Source of the DNA: an uncultured Lachnospiraceae bacterium
Lineage (GTDB): Bacteria > Bacillota > Clostridia > Lachnospirales > Lachnospiraceae
Length of the DNA stretch: 64,000 nucleotides
Assembly: GCA_947565425.1 (NCBI GenBank)
Contig: CANOFW010000013.1
Span: 1-64,000, forward strand
Direction: 5' to 3'
Below, piece by piece: positions 42,347-50,016 of this stretch (position 1 is the stretch's first letter; the number at the start of each line of letters is the position of its first letter). A program made the position numbers and the translations under genes. The notes below the pieces were generated by a model that ran no database searches, was not told the origin of the DNA, and saw only the letters and a program-made list of their open reading frames with translations.

Positions 42347-43893
42347 TCCCAGTCCCACACCTTTCTGTCAATACTTCGGTATAAAAGACTCTCGCTGATG
42401 TGGACCCGTCCAATTTCAGACGCTCCATCCATATCTGCAATCGTGCGCGCCACACGCAGCGCCCGATAATAGCCGCGCGCCGTCATCTCCAACCGCTCAA
42501 ACGTCTCATTCAACAATTTCTCTCCCGCCGGCTCCATCGCACACCATTGTTTCATAGCAGACGAGGGAATCTGACTGTTATATAAAAGACCGCTTCCTCG
42601 AAAACGTTCCTCTTGTATTCTCTGTGCCTGCTTTACCCGGCTTCTAATCTGGGCAGAGCTCTCCTCCGGCTGGTTCGCCGTCAGATCACACAATGCCGGA
42701 CGACTGACTTCCACGCAAAGATCCATACGATCTAGCAGCGGACGGCTTATCTTATTGAGATGCCGCTCTATCATCGCTTTTGAGCATGTACAACGATTTT
42801 TGTCCGGGAAATACCCGCAATTACAAGGGTTCATCGCCGCTATCAACATGATATCTGCCGGATAAAAATAAGTGCCGTTTCCTCTCACCAAACGTATTTC
42901 CCGCTCTTCTAGCGGCTGACGCAACGACTCCAAAACCGGCTTTTTAAATTCTGTCAGCTCGTCCAAGAACAACACGCCCTTGTGCGCCAGGCTGATTTCA
43001 CCGGGTCTGGGCACCGTTCCGCCGCCAGCCATTCCCGCAAGGCTAATCGTGTGATGCGGACTGCGATACGGCCTTTGACGAAAATTCATTTCACGCTGCG
43101 AAAATATTCCCAAAACACTGTATACTTTCGCAAGTTCCAACGCTTCCTCCTCCGTCAACGGCGGAAGGATTGTAGACACCGCACGCGCCGCCATCGTTTT
43201 TCCCGCCCCCGGAGAACCAAGCATCAGCATATTATGTCTACCGCTAGCTGCAATCTCACAGGCACGTTTCAAGACTTTTTGACCATGAATTGACGCAAAA
43301 TCAAAGTCCGCCGTACGCTCGCTCACGCGTGTTTCTTCTATATTATTAGCAATAGCCACCACATTTTTCCCATCTTTCTTATGGAATTTATCAATCATGG
43401 CAATCACCTGATTCAAATTTTCTCCCCCCAGAATCGCAACCCCTTTTACAACCTGCGCCTCTCTAATGTTTTCTTTTGGAACACAAACCACTCGTTTCCC
43501 TGCTTCCCGCGCGGCAAGGACCATGGGTAAAATCCCGGTAGTGGGGCGAATTTCACCATTTAAACTAATTTCGCCTGCAAATAAAATGCCCTCCAAACTT
43601 TTCTGGGGAATCCTACCATATGCCGCTAAAATAGCAAGCGCAATTGGCAGATCAAACACCGTTCCACTTTTTCGGATATCAGCCGGATAAAGATTTACGG
43701 TTATTCTTTTTGGAGACAAGCGAACGCCGCTGTTGCGAATTGCCGTGCGTATACGCTCTTTTGCCTCTTTTACCTCCGAGGACAATACCCCCACCATCTC
43801 AAACGCAGGCATTCCATCACAAACGTCTGCTTCTACTTGAACAAGTATGCTGCGAATACCACAGACAATAGCCGTTGATACAATACTATACAA
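42343..43893 (-). CDS. YifB/ComM family Mg-chelatase-like AAA+ ATPase
   Basis: The 516-residue protein matches the YifB/ComM family, whose ComM members help branch migration in natural transformation. It has an N-terminal Lon-like fold (DGMPAFEMVGVLSSEVKEAK), the Walker A GSPGAGKT (with AARAVSTILPP), Walker B GVLFLDELTEF and a C-terminal segment MTARGYYRALRVARTIADMDG. I place the start at TTG 43891-43893, six bases after GGGAGG, giving the family opening (M)YSIVSTAIVCGI; the longer frame that overlaps sigK lacks support. It is coupled to dprA. Confidence 0.93.
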   Translation of the reverse strand: MYSIVSTAIVCGIRSILVQVEADVCDGMPAFEMVGVLSSEVKEAKERIRTAIRNSGVRLSPKRITVNLYPADIRKSGTVFDLPIALAILAAYGRIPQKSLEGILFAGEISLNGEIRPTTGILPMVLAAREAGKRVVCVPKENIREAQVVKGVAILGGENLNQVIAMIDKFHKKDGKNVVAIANNIEETRVSERTADFDFASIHGQKVLKRACEIAASGRHNMLMLGSPGAGKTMAARAVSTILPPLTEEEALELAKVYSVLGIFSQREMNFRQRPYRSPHHTISLAGMAGGGTVPRPGEISLAHKGVLFLDELTEFKKPVLESLRQPLEEREIRLVRGNGTYFYPADIMLIAAMNPCNCGYFPDKNRCTCSKAMIERHLNKISRPLLDRMDLCVEVSRPALCDLTANQPEESSAQIRSRVKQAQRIQEERFRGSGLLYNSQIPSSAMKQWCAMEPAGEKLLNETFERLEMTARGYYRALRVARTIADMDGASEIGRVHISESLLYRSIDRKVWDWE

Positions 43894-43980
43894 AAAAACC
43901 TCCCTTTGTACTGGATTGGGAATTACGGGCAGACACGCCCGGAAAAAAGATGTTTTTATCATATCACGTTTCGCTGGAAT

Positions 43981-44011
43981 TGAAAAGCTGTTTCTCAAAA
44001 ACAGCTTTTCA
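43981..44011 (-). terminator. Hairpin spanning the sigK stop codon
   Basis: A perfect 13-base stem, TGAAAAGCTGTTT with AAACAGCTTTTCA, has a 5-base loop; the sigK stop codon at 43995-43997 is in that loop. No T-run follows on the minus strand beyond CTTTTCAATT, so termination would be weak. It separates sigK from yifB. Confidence 0.45.
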
Positions 44012-44612
44012 GTTTTTCCAGGGCACGCTTTTCAATTCTGCTTACATAGGAACGGGAAATCCCCATTCTATCTGCAATTTCTCTCTGTGTCAGCGGTTTT
44101 CTGTTGTAAAGCCCATACCGCCATTCAATAATCTGCCTCTCTCTTTCGCCGAGCACCCTGGGAATCATCTCGTAAATCTTTTTGGTATTACTGTTCAATT
44201 CTATAATTTCAAAAATTTCTCTGTCCGTACTCTCAACTACATCCATCAAATTAATCTGATTTCCCTCTTTGTCCGTCCCTATAGGCTCATATAAAGACAC
44301 CTCCCTGGACGTCTTCTTTTTCCCTCGAAAGTACATTAAAAGTTCGTTATCAATACAGCGGGCGGCATAGGTGGCAAGTCTGTTCCCGCGCTCATAATTA
44401 AACGTGGCGATTGCCTTGATGAGACCGATCGTTCCTATGGAAATCAAATCCTCCATATCATCTTCCCCGCTCTGATATTTCCTGGAAATATGCGCTACCA
44501 GCCTCAGATTTCGCTCAATCAAAATATGTTTAGCTTCAAGGCTGCCCTCTCTCATTTTTTTCAGATAATATTTCTCTTCTTCCACATTCAGCGGCTTTAA
44601 AAAAGTTTTCAA
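43995..44612 (-). CDS. sigK: Sporulation sigma factor SigK
   Basis: SigK drives late mother-cell genes in endospore formation. The 205-residue protein has region 2 (LIERNLRLVAHISRKY, DLISIGTIGLIKAIATF, RLATYAARCIDNELLMYFR) and a region 4 helix-turn-helix (LTQREIADRMGISRSYVSRIEKRA). The gene is continuous, with no skin element splitting it, and has no long pro-sequence, as in some Clostridia. Translation starts at TTG (44610-44612) after GAGGTG. Confidence 0.92.
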   Translation of the reverse strand: MKTFLKPLNVEEEKYYLKKMREGSLEAKHILIERNLRLVAHISRKYQSGEDDMEDLISIGTIGLIKAIATFNYERGNRLATYAARCIDNELLMYFRGKKKTSREVSLYEPIGTDKEGNQINLMDVVESTDREIFEIIELNSNTKKIYEMIPRVLGERERQIIEWRYGLYNRKPLTQREIADRMGISRSYVSRIEKRALEKLKSCF

Positions 44613-44636
44613 AAAAGCACCTCTAAGCTGATTTAT

Positions 44637-44668
44637 TACATTTTATGAAAAATCAAGCTTTGAAGTGC
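44637..44668 (-). promoter_or_regulatory. SigK-like promoter candidate upstream of sigK
   Basis: Minus-strand CAC near 44665-44667 lies 17 bases before CATAAAATG (44639-44647). The SigK consensus is AC, 16-17 bases, CATANNNTA, so the last position disagrees. Positive autoregulation of sigK is known in Bacillus. A SigE site is also possible. Confidence 0.3.
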
Positions 44669-44688
44669 CTTTCCATATAAAATTCAAC

Positions 44689-44717
44689 TTGTCACCTCTG
44701 CAAAAAGAGGGTATACT
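44689..44717 (+). promoter_or_regulatory. SigA promoter of the DUF4250 gene
   Basis: TTGTCA (44689-44694) and TATACT (44712-44717) are separated by exactly 17 bases. The spacer holds a short inverted repeat, CCTCT/AGAGG, which could bind a regulator. Confidence 0.65.
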
Positions 44718-44787
44718 AGTGAACTGACATAGTTATATTTGATAATTATTTACTGAAATAACAACAAACATGGAGGTATCAATTCTT

Positions 44788-44964
44788 ATGAACTTTCCCA
44801 AAGATCCCGTTATGCTGCTCAGTGTTGTCAACACTTACCTGAGAGATTACCATTCTACATTGGAAGAATTGTGTGAACACGCCGATGTTTCTGCTGAAGA
44901 AATTACCTGCCGGCTGGCCATTATTGATTACCATTACGATCCACAACAGAATCAATTCCGCTGA
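44788..44964 (+). CDS. DUF4250 domain protein
   Basis: The 58-residue protein (MNFPKDPVMLLSVVNTYLRD...) matches DUF4250, a short family of Lachnospiraceae and relatives with no known function. It has a helical, acidic make-up and lacks membrane segments or a metal site. The ATG at 44788-44790 is 10 bases after GGAGGT; an ATG upstream overlaps the ribosome binding site. Its 3' end overlaps the oppositely oriented DUF5662 gene by 13 bases. Confidence 0.8.
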   Translation: MNFPKDPVMLLSVVNTYLRDYHSTLEELCEHADVSAEEITCRLAIIDYHYDPQQNQFR

Positions 44965-45536
44965 ATCTCAGGATTTGCCGGCTTTTGATACGGCGTCCCA
45001 TAATCTTTCTGTTTGAGCAGCACATGTTTGATATAATGGAAGGTAACGTCTTCGCCCTGGTCTGCTAACATATGCAAAAGCTCTTCCAACAGTTGCTTAC
45101 TGTCTTCATGCAAAATATGATGTGCCTTGCCGTGCTCATAATATTCAAGTGCGCTTCTGTCGGTGTACTTTTCTTTCTGATAATTCTTAGATGCCGACAC
45201 GCGGTCGATAAACATCTCTACAACATATTTCAACGGCATTTTCATACCGGTAATTCCCTTTTTCTCTCCAACTCCGTAATCAATCCAATATTCCAGGTGA
45301 TGTTTGTTCCTGCCCTTATGGTGCAGCCATGCCTGAGAATATCCTTTCTCTAACCGTTCAATATTGTTGGGACTCAGATTGCCCTGATAGTACTTACAAC
45401 CCATCAAAAATTCGGTAGGACTATACTTAGACAAATCGTGCAATAATCCCTGTTTATACAACCCCACCCGAAAACAACCGCGCATCACTAACATTTTATG
45501 ATGGTTGATTGTCCTCAAATGCTGCCAAGCCTTCAT
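44952..45536 (-). CDS. DUF5662 family protein
   Basis: The 194-residue protein shows the DUF5662 features: MKAWQHLRTINHHKMLVMRGCF, then GLYKQGLLHDLSKYSPTEF, with a metal-type His-Asp pair, and later LEYWIDYG and a His-rich stretch (YEHGKAHHILHED). The His/Asp pattern hints at an HD-like metal-binding hydrolase, but no activity is known to me. GAGGTG precedes the ATG. It may form a unit with the TraX gene upstream, 26 bases away. Confidence 0.8.
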   Translation of the reverse strand: MKAWQHLRTINHHKMLVMRGCFRVGLYKQGLLHDLSKYSPTEFLMGCKYYQGNLSPNNIERLEKGYSQAWLHHKGRNKHHLEYWIDYGVGEKKGITGMKMPLKYVVEMFIDRVSASKNYQKEKYTDRSALEYYEHGKAHHILHEDSKQLLEELLHMLADQGEDVTFHYIKHVLLKQKDYGTPYQKPANPEIQRN

Positions 45537-45562
45537 AATTCACCTCGCAATATATAAGTATA

Positions 45563-46225
45563 TCAATAAATAATCCTGACAATTAAATATAAAATTAATA
45601 AATGGAGCGGGTAAAATGCATAGAAAAAATATTTTAACGAAGGTCCCTTTTTGCCGTTATACAGCAACATTGGAACCACCGCAAGAGAAGCAAACATCTG
45701 AATGCTTCTTCCATAAATCAAAAAATTTTCAACAGCAAACAAAACCTGCTTCACCACTTTTCGCTCATACAAAAGATAATAGCAAAAGATAAAAATAATT
45801 CCCTTTCCGCCATAATCCGTGTTAAGCAATTCAGCAGCTACAATCATCGGCACAAAAATTAAAACTTCACATAACTTATACTTGCACTGTTTCGCCAAAT
45901 CAATCGCCACAACTCCTAGAAGAAGTGTGAAAAACACATTCTGATGATCCCAATTAATCCCTCCCCGAAATGCGAGATCAAAAGGGATTTCAGAAATCAG
46001 GGCAAATCCGAATAGCCGCAGCTCATACTTACGGATATCCCTAGTGTGCATTGCTCCCTCCACCAGAAGAAAACAATAAATAGGAAAAGCTATCCTCCCA
46101 ATCACACGCAAAATCCTGTACTGTGGAAACAACACTGCTCCTGTATGGTCAATGAGCATACATATCATGGCTATACATTTTAAGGTAAACCCATTGATTC
46201 CAAATAATTCCTGTTTCTTTTCCAT
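45563..46225 (-). CDS. TraX family membrane protein
   Basis: The protein (about 220 residues) has six or more hydrophobic segments and the TraX pattern: GFTLKCIAMICMLIDHTGAV, RVIGRIAFPIYCFLLVEG and LFGFALISEIPFDLAF. TraX of F plasmid acetylates pilin; chromosomal TraX proteins are thought to be membrane acyltransferases with unknown substrates. The ATG at 46223-46225 (AGGAATCA upstream) gives the conserved opening; a longer frame would overlap the GH13 gene. Substrate unknown. Confidence 0.82.
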   Translation of the reverse strand: MEKKQELFGINGFTLKCIAMICMLIDHTGAVLFPQYRILRVIGRIAFPIYCFLLVEGAMHTRDIRKYELRLFGFALISEIPFDLAFRGGINWDHQNVFFTLLLGVVAIDLAKQCKYKLCEVLIFVPMIVAAELLNTDYGGKGIIFIFCYYLLYERKVVKQVLFAVENFLIYGRSIQMFASLAVVPMLLYNGKKGPSLKYFFYAFYPLHLLILYLIVRIIY

Positions 46226-46235
46226 TGATTCCTGA

Positions 46236-48161
46236 CTATGCCCCTTTCTCTTTCCCGCGAATGGGCTTGCCGGACAACAGGCAAATCGACTGCTCACGCA
46301 CACGAAATTCCTGCACTCTGCCTACCATCTTAGGTTCCTCCAATACCGACTGCTCACGCGACGTATCCAGCAGTAATTTCCATTCCATATTTCCAGGAAG
46401 CGCAAACTTCTGCGTAGAATACTGAAAATTATATGCAATATAAATACTTTCCCTAGCGCGTGCATACTCTCCAGCATAATACATGCCGATAAAGCCACGA
46501 TTCATTTCAAAATCTATCTTCCATCCGCCATCACTGTGATAAGACAAATCCGGACAACCCAGGTTTTCATAATCCATCATCCGGTAAGGACTGGGGCTGC
46601 GCAGCATTGGATAACTCCTCCGCAACTTGGCAAGTTCCCGTACATAATTGACAATCTGCCTGCTCGTTGCATTATTCTTCCAATCCTTCCAGCCAATTTC
46701 ATTGTCCTGGCAATAAGCGTTATTGTTGCCATTCTGGGAATTCCCGCATTCATCCCCCATCCAGAGCATAGGAACCCCCTGGGCAAAAAACAGCGCCGTC
46801 AATGCGTTCTTGACCTGACGTTTGCGCAAATCAAGAACTGGACGCTTGCGGCTAAAGCCCTCCTGCCCACAGTTCGTACTGAAATTCCAACGATTGCCAT
46901 CGCGGTTATCTTCGTCATTTAATTCATTATGCTTATACTCGTAAGAAAAGACGTCCCACAAGGTAAATCCGTTATTTTCTGCAATAAAATTCACAAATCC
47001 CTGACGCTTCTGCTGTCTGCGCATCTGGCAGGCAAATTCGTAGATATTACCACCCTGATGATTGAGCATTTTACGTACTTCATAAAGAAATCTGTCGTTA
47101 TAAGCAAACAATTCCGGGCCGAACCGCTGTGAATCCTGCGCCAAATCTTCCGCAAATTCATCAAAAAACAACTTGCATCCGCCAAGCTTATCATCCAGCG
47201 CCGCCAATCTCGCTCCTTCCGGACTGCCAATAATTCGGAATCCATCAACATGGTATTCCTCGCGCCAATAACGAAGAACCTCAATTATAAAAAGTGGATT
47301 CATTTTCTGTGGAAAATAAAACTCTAACACACATTCGATATTTTTCTGGTGCATTTTAAGAATCAAACGTTTCAATTCATCCGGGTTATTCTCTTTGAGA
47401 AAAGATGCCTTGGGCGCAAAGTAGCTGCCCTCTGTATACCCCCAGTAATTGAGCTGCGCTTTGGAATTCTTCTGCTCCTTATGCTCATCCAACGCCAAAA
47501 TTTCTTCAAACTCATACAAAGGCATAAAAAGCAAAGTAGTGACGCCCATCTGTTTTAAGTCATCGAGTCTGTGTTCAATTGCTCCAACCGTTCCCCTCTT
47601 TGCATTATTGCGCATTCCCATAGAAAACCCACGCGCATGAAGTTTATAAATTACCATATCTTCTTTAGAAATTTGCGGAAACCTCTCTTGTTTCCACTTA
47701 AAGTCCGAAAAACAAAATGAACTTTTAATTTTATCTCTATCTTTGCCGTTCTGTTTACCGGCTACAGCTCCTATTCGCTGTGCCTCTTCCTCGGCTTTGC
47801 GCACTCTCTCCCGTTGCGGCACAAACGGCTCCGCCCGCCAGGATAACGGTATGCGCCTTTCATCCCCCCATATTTCACGCCCGGTAATCCTATGGGCATA
47901 CCGGTCGGTCTGTTCTTTTGCATTCACCTCAAAATTATAATTGTAATTCTCCCAATCCAGCCCCTGTACCCCCACAGTATACAGAGTTTTCCTGCTTTCG
48001 TCCGCTTTCATAGGAATTTTCACAACCGCCCCATTGTCTATTGGGTATAATAAAAGCTTGCATTTAGCGTCCTGCGGCGCCTGGACAGAAAACAAAATCA
48101 CATTGCCCTGCTTTGTTACACCTATCTGTTTTGGGATTCCGGTACAGATTTGAAAATTCAT
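46236..48161 (-). CDS. Glycogen-debranching GH13 homologue without catalytic residues
   Basis: The 641-residue protein has a CBM48-like N-terminus, a TIM-barrel part and a C-terminal beta domain in the isoamylase/GlgX order. Substrate-side motifs are well kept (HNELNDEDNRDG, QGVPMLWMGDECGNSQ, GNNNAYCQDNEIGWKDW). The catalytic regions are not: region I is LEFYFPQK (279-286) in place of LDVVYNHT, region II is GFRIIGS (307-313), so the nucleophile Asp is Ile311, and region IV has NN (396-397) in place of HD. It is full length with no frameshift, so it is likely a binding or regulatory pseudoenzyme. GGAGGA precedes the ATG. Confidence 0.85.
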   Translation of the reverse strand: MNFQICTGIPKQIGVTKQGNVILFSVQAPQDAKCKLLLYPIDNGAVVKIPMKADESRKTLYTVGVQGLDWENYNYNFEVNAKEQTDRYAHRITGREIWGDERRIPLSWRAEPFVPQRERVRKAEEEAQRIGAVAGKQNGKDRDKIKSSFCFSDFKWKQERFPQISKEDMVIYKLHARGFSMGMRNNAKRGTVGAIEHRLDDLKQMGVTTLLFMPLYEFEEILALDEHKEQKNSKAQLNYWGYTEGSYFAPKASFLKENNPDELKRLILKMHQKNIECVLEFYFPQKMNPLFIIEVLRYWREEYHVDGFRIIGSPEGARLAALDDKLGGCKLFFDEFAEDLAQDSQRFGPELFAYNDRFLYEVRKMLNHQGGNIYEFACQMRRQQKRQGFVNFIAENNGFTLWDVFSYEYKHNELNDEDNRDGNRWNFSTNCGQEGFSRKRPVLDLRKRQVKNALTALFFAQGVPMLWMGDECGNSQNGNNNAYCQDNEIGWKDWKNNATSRQIVNYVRELAKLRRSYPMLRSPSPYRMMDYENLGCPDLSYHSDGGWKIDFEMNRGFIGMYYAGEYARARESIYIAYNFQYSTQKFALPGNMEWKLLLDTSREQSVLEEPKMVGRVQEFRVREQSICLLSGKPIRGKEKGA

Positions 48162-48212
48162 ATGCTCCTCCTATGCTGTCTCTTAATCTCTGTTTCCTGT
48201 TTCCTGCTTTTT

Positions 48213-48241
48213 ATTATAACAACTCATAAAGATTTTGGAAA
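48213..48241 (-). promoter_or_regulatory. SigA promoter of the GH13-like gene
   Basis: TTTCCA (48236-48241) and TATAAT (48213-48218) are 17 bases apart, upstream of the GGAGGA ribosome binding site of the gene at 46236-48161. Confidence 0.6.
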
Positions 48242-48309
48242 GAGAATTTTAACAATTGTCTTTATAACAGTGGAATTTTTTTCCCATTTATGATATTCTA
48301 TAAGAAAAA

Positions 48310-48336
48310 AACTGTAACATAGGGTATTCTACAGTT
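48310..48336 (+). promoter_or_regulatory. Inverted repeat before the HD-GYP gene
   Basis: AACTGTA (48310-48316) and TACAGTT (48330-48336) form a perfect 7-base inverted repeat with a 13-base loop, 35 bases before the start codon. It may be an operator or an mRNA hairpin. I found no clean SigA promoter for this gene. Confidence 0.35.
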
Positions 48337-48370
48337 ACGATATTCACTCTAAAGAAAAGGGGAACTTCAT

Positions 48371-49459
48371 ATGATCAAAACAGCAATAAAAGACATCCAG
48401 ACAGGTTCATATACTGCTACGCCTGTTTACACCAAAACGGGACAAATGATTCTCTCTGCTCACACACTCCTTACTGCACAACAAGTATCCCGTTTGGAGT
48501 TTTACGGAATCGAATGGGTAAACATTCAGGAGCCTTCCGATGTTACCGAGGATACAAATTCCGGAAAACAAGAAGAGCCGGTCTCCTTCTCTCAGAAAGT
48601 ACGCGTAAGCAAAGAATTTCACGAGTTCAAAGTTGATTATGACAAGAAATCTCGTTATCTGGAATCTTCTTTTGACGATCTTTTAAATAAAAATATTCCG
48701 GTAGAATCCAGAGTCCTTATAGAAAATGTAAGCACACTGTACACGGACTGCCTGACCTCGCTTTCCATCTTTGACATGCTGCATAATATGCGTCAGATTG
48801 ACGATACGACTTTTGCGCACAGTATTAATGTTGCCCTGATTGGCAGAATGTTAGGAGAATGGCTGAATCTTTCTGACGAAGATTTAGATGTATTGACGCT
48901 GGCGGGACTACTCCACGATATTGGAAAATGCACCATTAACCCCAATATCCTTCTCAAACCCTCCGCCCTTACTCCTAAGGAATATGAAGAAGTGAAAAAA
49001 CATGCTGCAAACGGTGCAGAAGTTCTTGCCAGCCAGAATTTAGATGAACGCATCCACCAGACGGCTCTTATGCACCACGAGAGATGCGACGGAAGCGGTT
49101 ATCCGTCAGGTTTAACCAAAGACGAAATACCTGACTTTGCCAAAATCATTGCCATTGCCGATGTTTATGACGCAATGACCTCCAATCGTCCTTACCGCAA
49201 GGGCTACTGTCCTTTCGAGGTAATTGCCACGTTTGAGCGGGAAGGACTGGAAAAATACGATATTGAATATATTATCACCTTTATGACGCGCATCCTCGAT
49301 ACTTATATGGGCAATACGGTATTATTAAGCGATGGCAATATCGGCACCGTTATCATGAATAACACAATCCATCGTTCTCGCCCATTGCTTCGTCTTGCGT
49401 CCGGCGAATGTATTGATCTTGTGAAACATCCTGAACTCTATATTCAGGCAATTATATAA
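48371..49459 (+). CDS. HD-GYP domain cyclic-di-GMP phosphodiesterase (predicted)
   Basis: HD-GYP proteins hydrolyse cyclic-di-GMP. The 362-residue protein has an N-terminal segment of about 130 residues, the HD core (LLHDIGK, HD at 182-183), HH at 235-236, the DGSGYP form of the GYP motif (240-245) and IAIADVYDAMTSNRPYR. It has no membrane segment or receiver domain. With the PilZ protein in the fla/che operon it could form part of a motility brake. GGGG lies before the ATG; DUF1292 follows 27 bases later. Confidence 0.92.
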   Translation: MIKTAIKDIQTGSYTATPVYTKTGQMILSAHTLLTAQQVSRLEFYGIEWVNIQEPSDVTEDTNSGKQEEPVSFSQKVRVSKEFHEFKVDYDKKSRYLESSFDDLLNKNIPVESRVLIENVSTLYTDCLTSLSIFDMLHNMRQIDDTTFAHSINVALIGRMLGEWLNLSDEDLDVLTLAGLLHDIGKCTINPNILLKPSALTPKEYEEVKKHAANGAEVLASQNLDERIHQTALMHHERCDGSGYPSGLTKDEIPDFAKIIAIADVYDAMTSNRPYRKGYCPFEVIATFEREGLEKYDIEYIITFMTRILDTYMGNTVLLSDGNIGTVIMNNTIHRSRPLLRLASGECIDLVKHPELYIQAII

Positions 49460-49486
49460 ATAATCAGAAAGAATGAGGTACTTGCC

Positions 49487-49849
49487 ATGAAAGACAAGCC
49501 AAACAACGCCCCTGCCAATGCAGCAGAGGAAGACAATATGGAAGATTTACGCGTCACACTTACCTTAGACGACAATTCAGAAATCGAATGTGAAATACTC
49601 ACTATTTTCGATTTGGAAGACCAAAATTATATCGTTCTGGTTCCCGCAGAGGAGGATGAAGACAGTGACGAAATTGAAGCCTTCATCTACCGCTATTTTG
49701 AGGACGAAGACGGCAATCCATCCCTGGAAAACATTGAGGATGAAGAAGAACTCGAAGCAGTAACAGAGCGTTTTGATGAACTCCTAGATGAATCCGAATG
49801 GGATGAATGGGATGAAATCGACGAAATGTTGGATGAGGAAGATGTATAA
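49487..49849 (+). CDS. DUF1292 family acidic protein
   Basis: The 120-residue protein has the DUF1292 beta core (VTLTLDDNSEIECEILTIFDLEDQNYIVLVP) followed by an Asp/Glu-rich C-terminus (repeated DE and WDE). The family is widespread in Firmicutes, often near yrrK-type genes, and its function is not known. GAGGTA precedes the ATG. It is co-transcribed with the HD-GYP gene and ends at a strong terminator. Confidence 0.85.
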   Translation: MKDKPNNAPANAAEEDNMEDLRVTLTLDDNSEIECEILTIFDLEDQNYIVLVPAEEDEDSDEIEAFIYRYFEDEDGNPSLENIEDEEELEAVTERFDELLDESEWDEWDEIDEMLDEEDV

Positions 49850-49884
49850 TATATCATCCACTCCTCAAGATATGTTATGAGTCA

Positions 49885-49931
49885 AAAACAGCAGACGGAT
49901 TCAGCCACAACCTGAATCCGTCTGCTGTTTT
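49885..49931 (+). terminator. Strong rho-independent terminator after the DUF1292 gene
   Basis: A perfect 20-base stem (49885-49904 with 49912-49931) has a 7-base loop, CCACAAC, and ends in TTTT. The stem starts with AAAA, so it could also end transcription from the minus strand. Confidence 0.9.
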
Positions 49932-49953
49932 ATCTTAACAGGAAAGACGGGAA

Positions 49954-50015
49954 TGTCGCACTAACATAAATTACAAGCTATGATTTGTTCAAACGGTTTA
50001 CATTGCCAAGCAATG
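49954..50015. repeat. Partial second copy of the 59545-59799 element
   Basis: These 62 bases align without gaps to 59603-59664 with 54 identities (about 87%). The hairpin CATTGC/GCAATG (50001-50015) is kept while its three loop bases differ. The partner arms present in the full element are missing here. The fragment ends one base before the helicase stop codon at 50017-50019. Confidence 0.75.
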
Positions 50016-50016
50016 C

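Noticed and set aside
42346-43998. Longer YifB start overlapping sigK
   Set aside because: The extra 35 codons have no family similarity, start with TTG without a ribosome binding site and run through the sigK hairpin; TTG at 43893 with GGGAGG fits the family opening.
48336-48343. SigD -10 (TACGATAT) before the HD-GYP gene
   Set aside because: The nearest TAA-type -35 is 17 bases away and only partly matched, and the word overlaps an inverted repeat.
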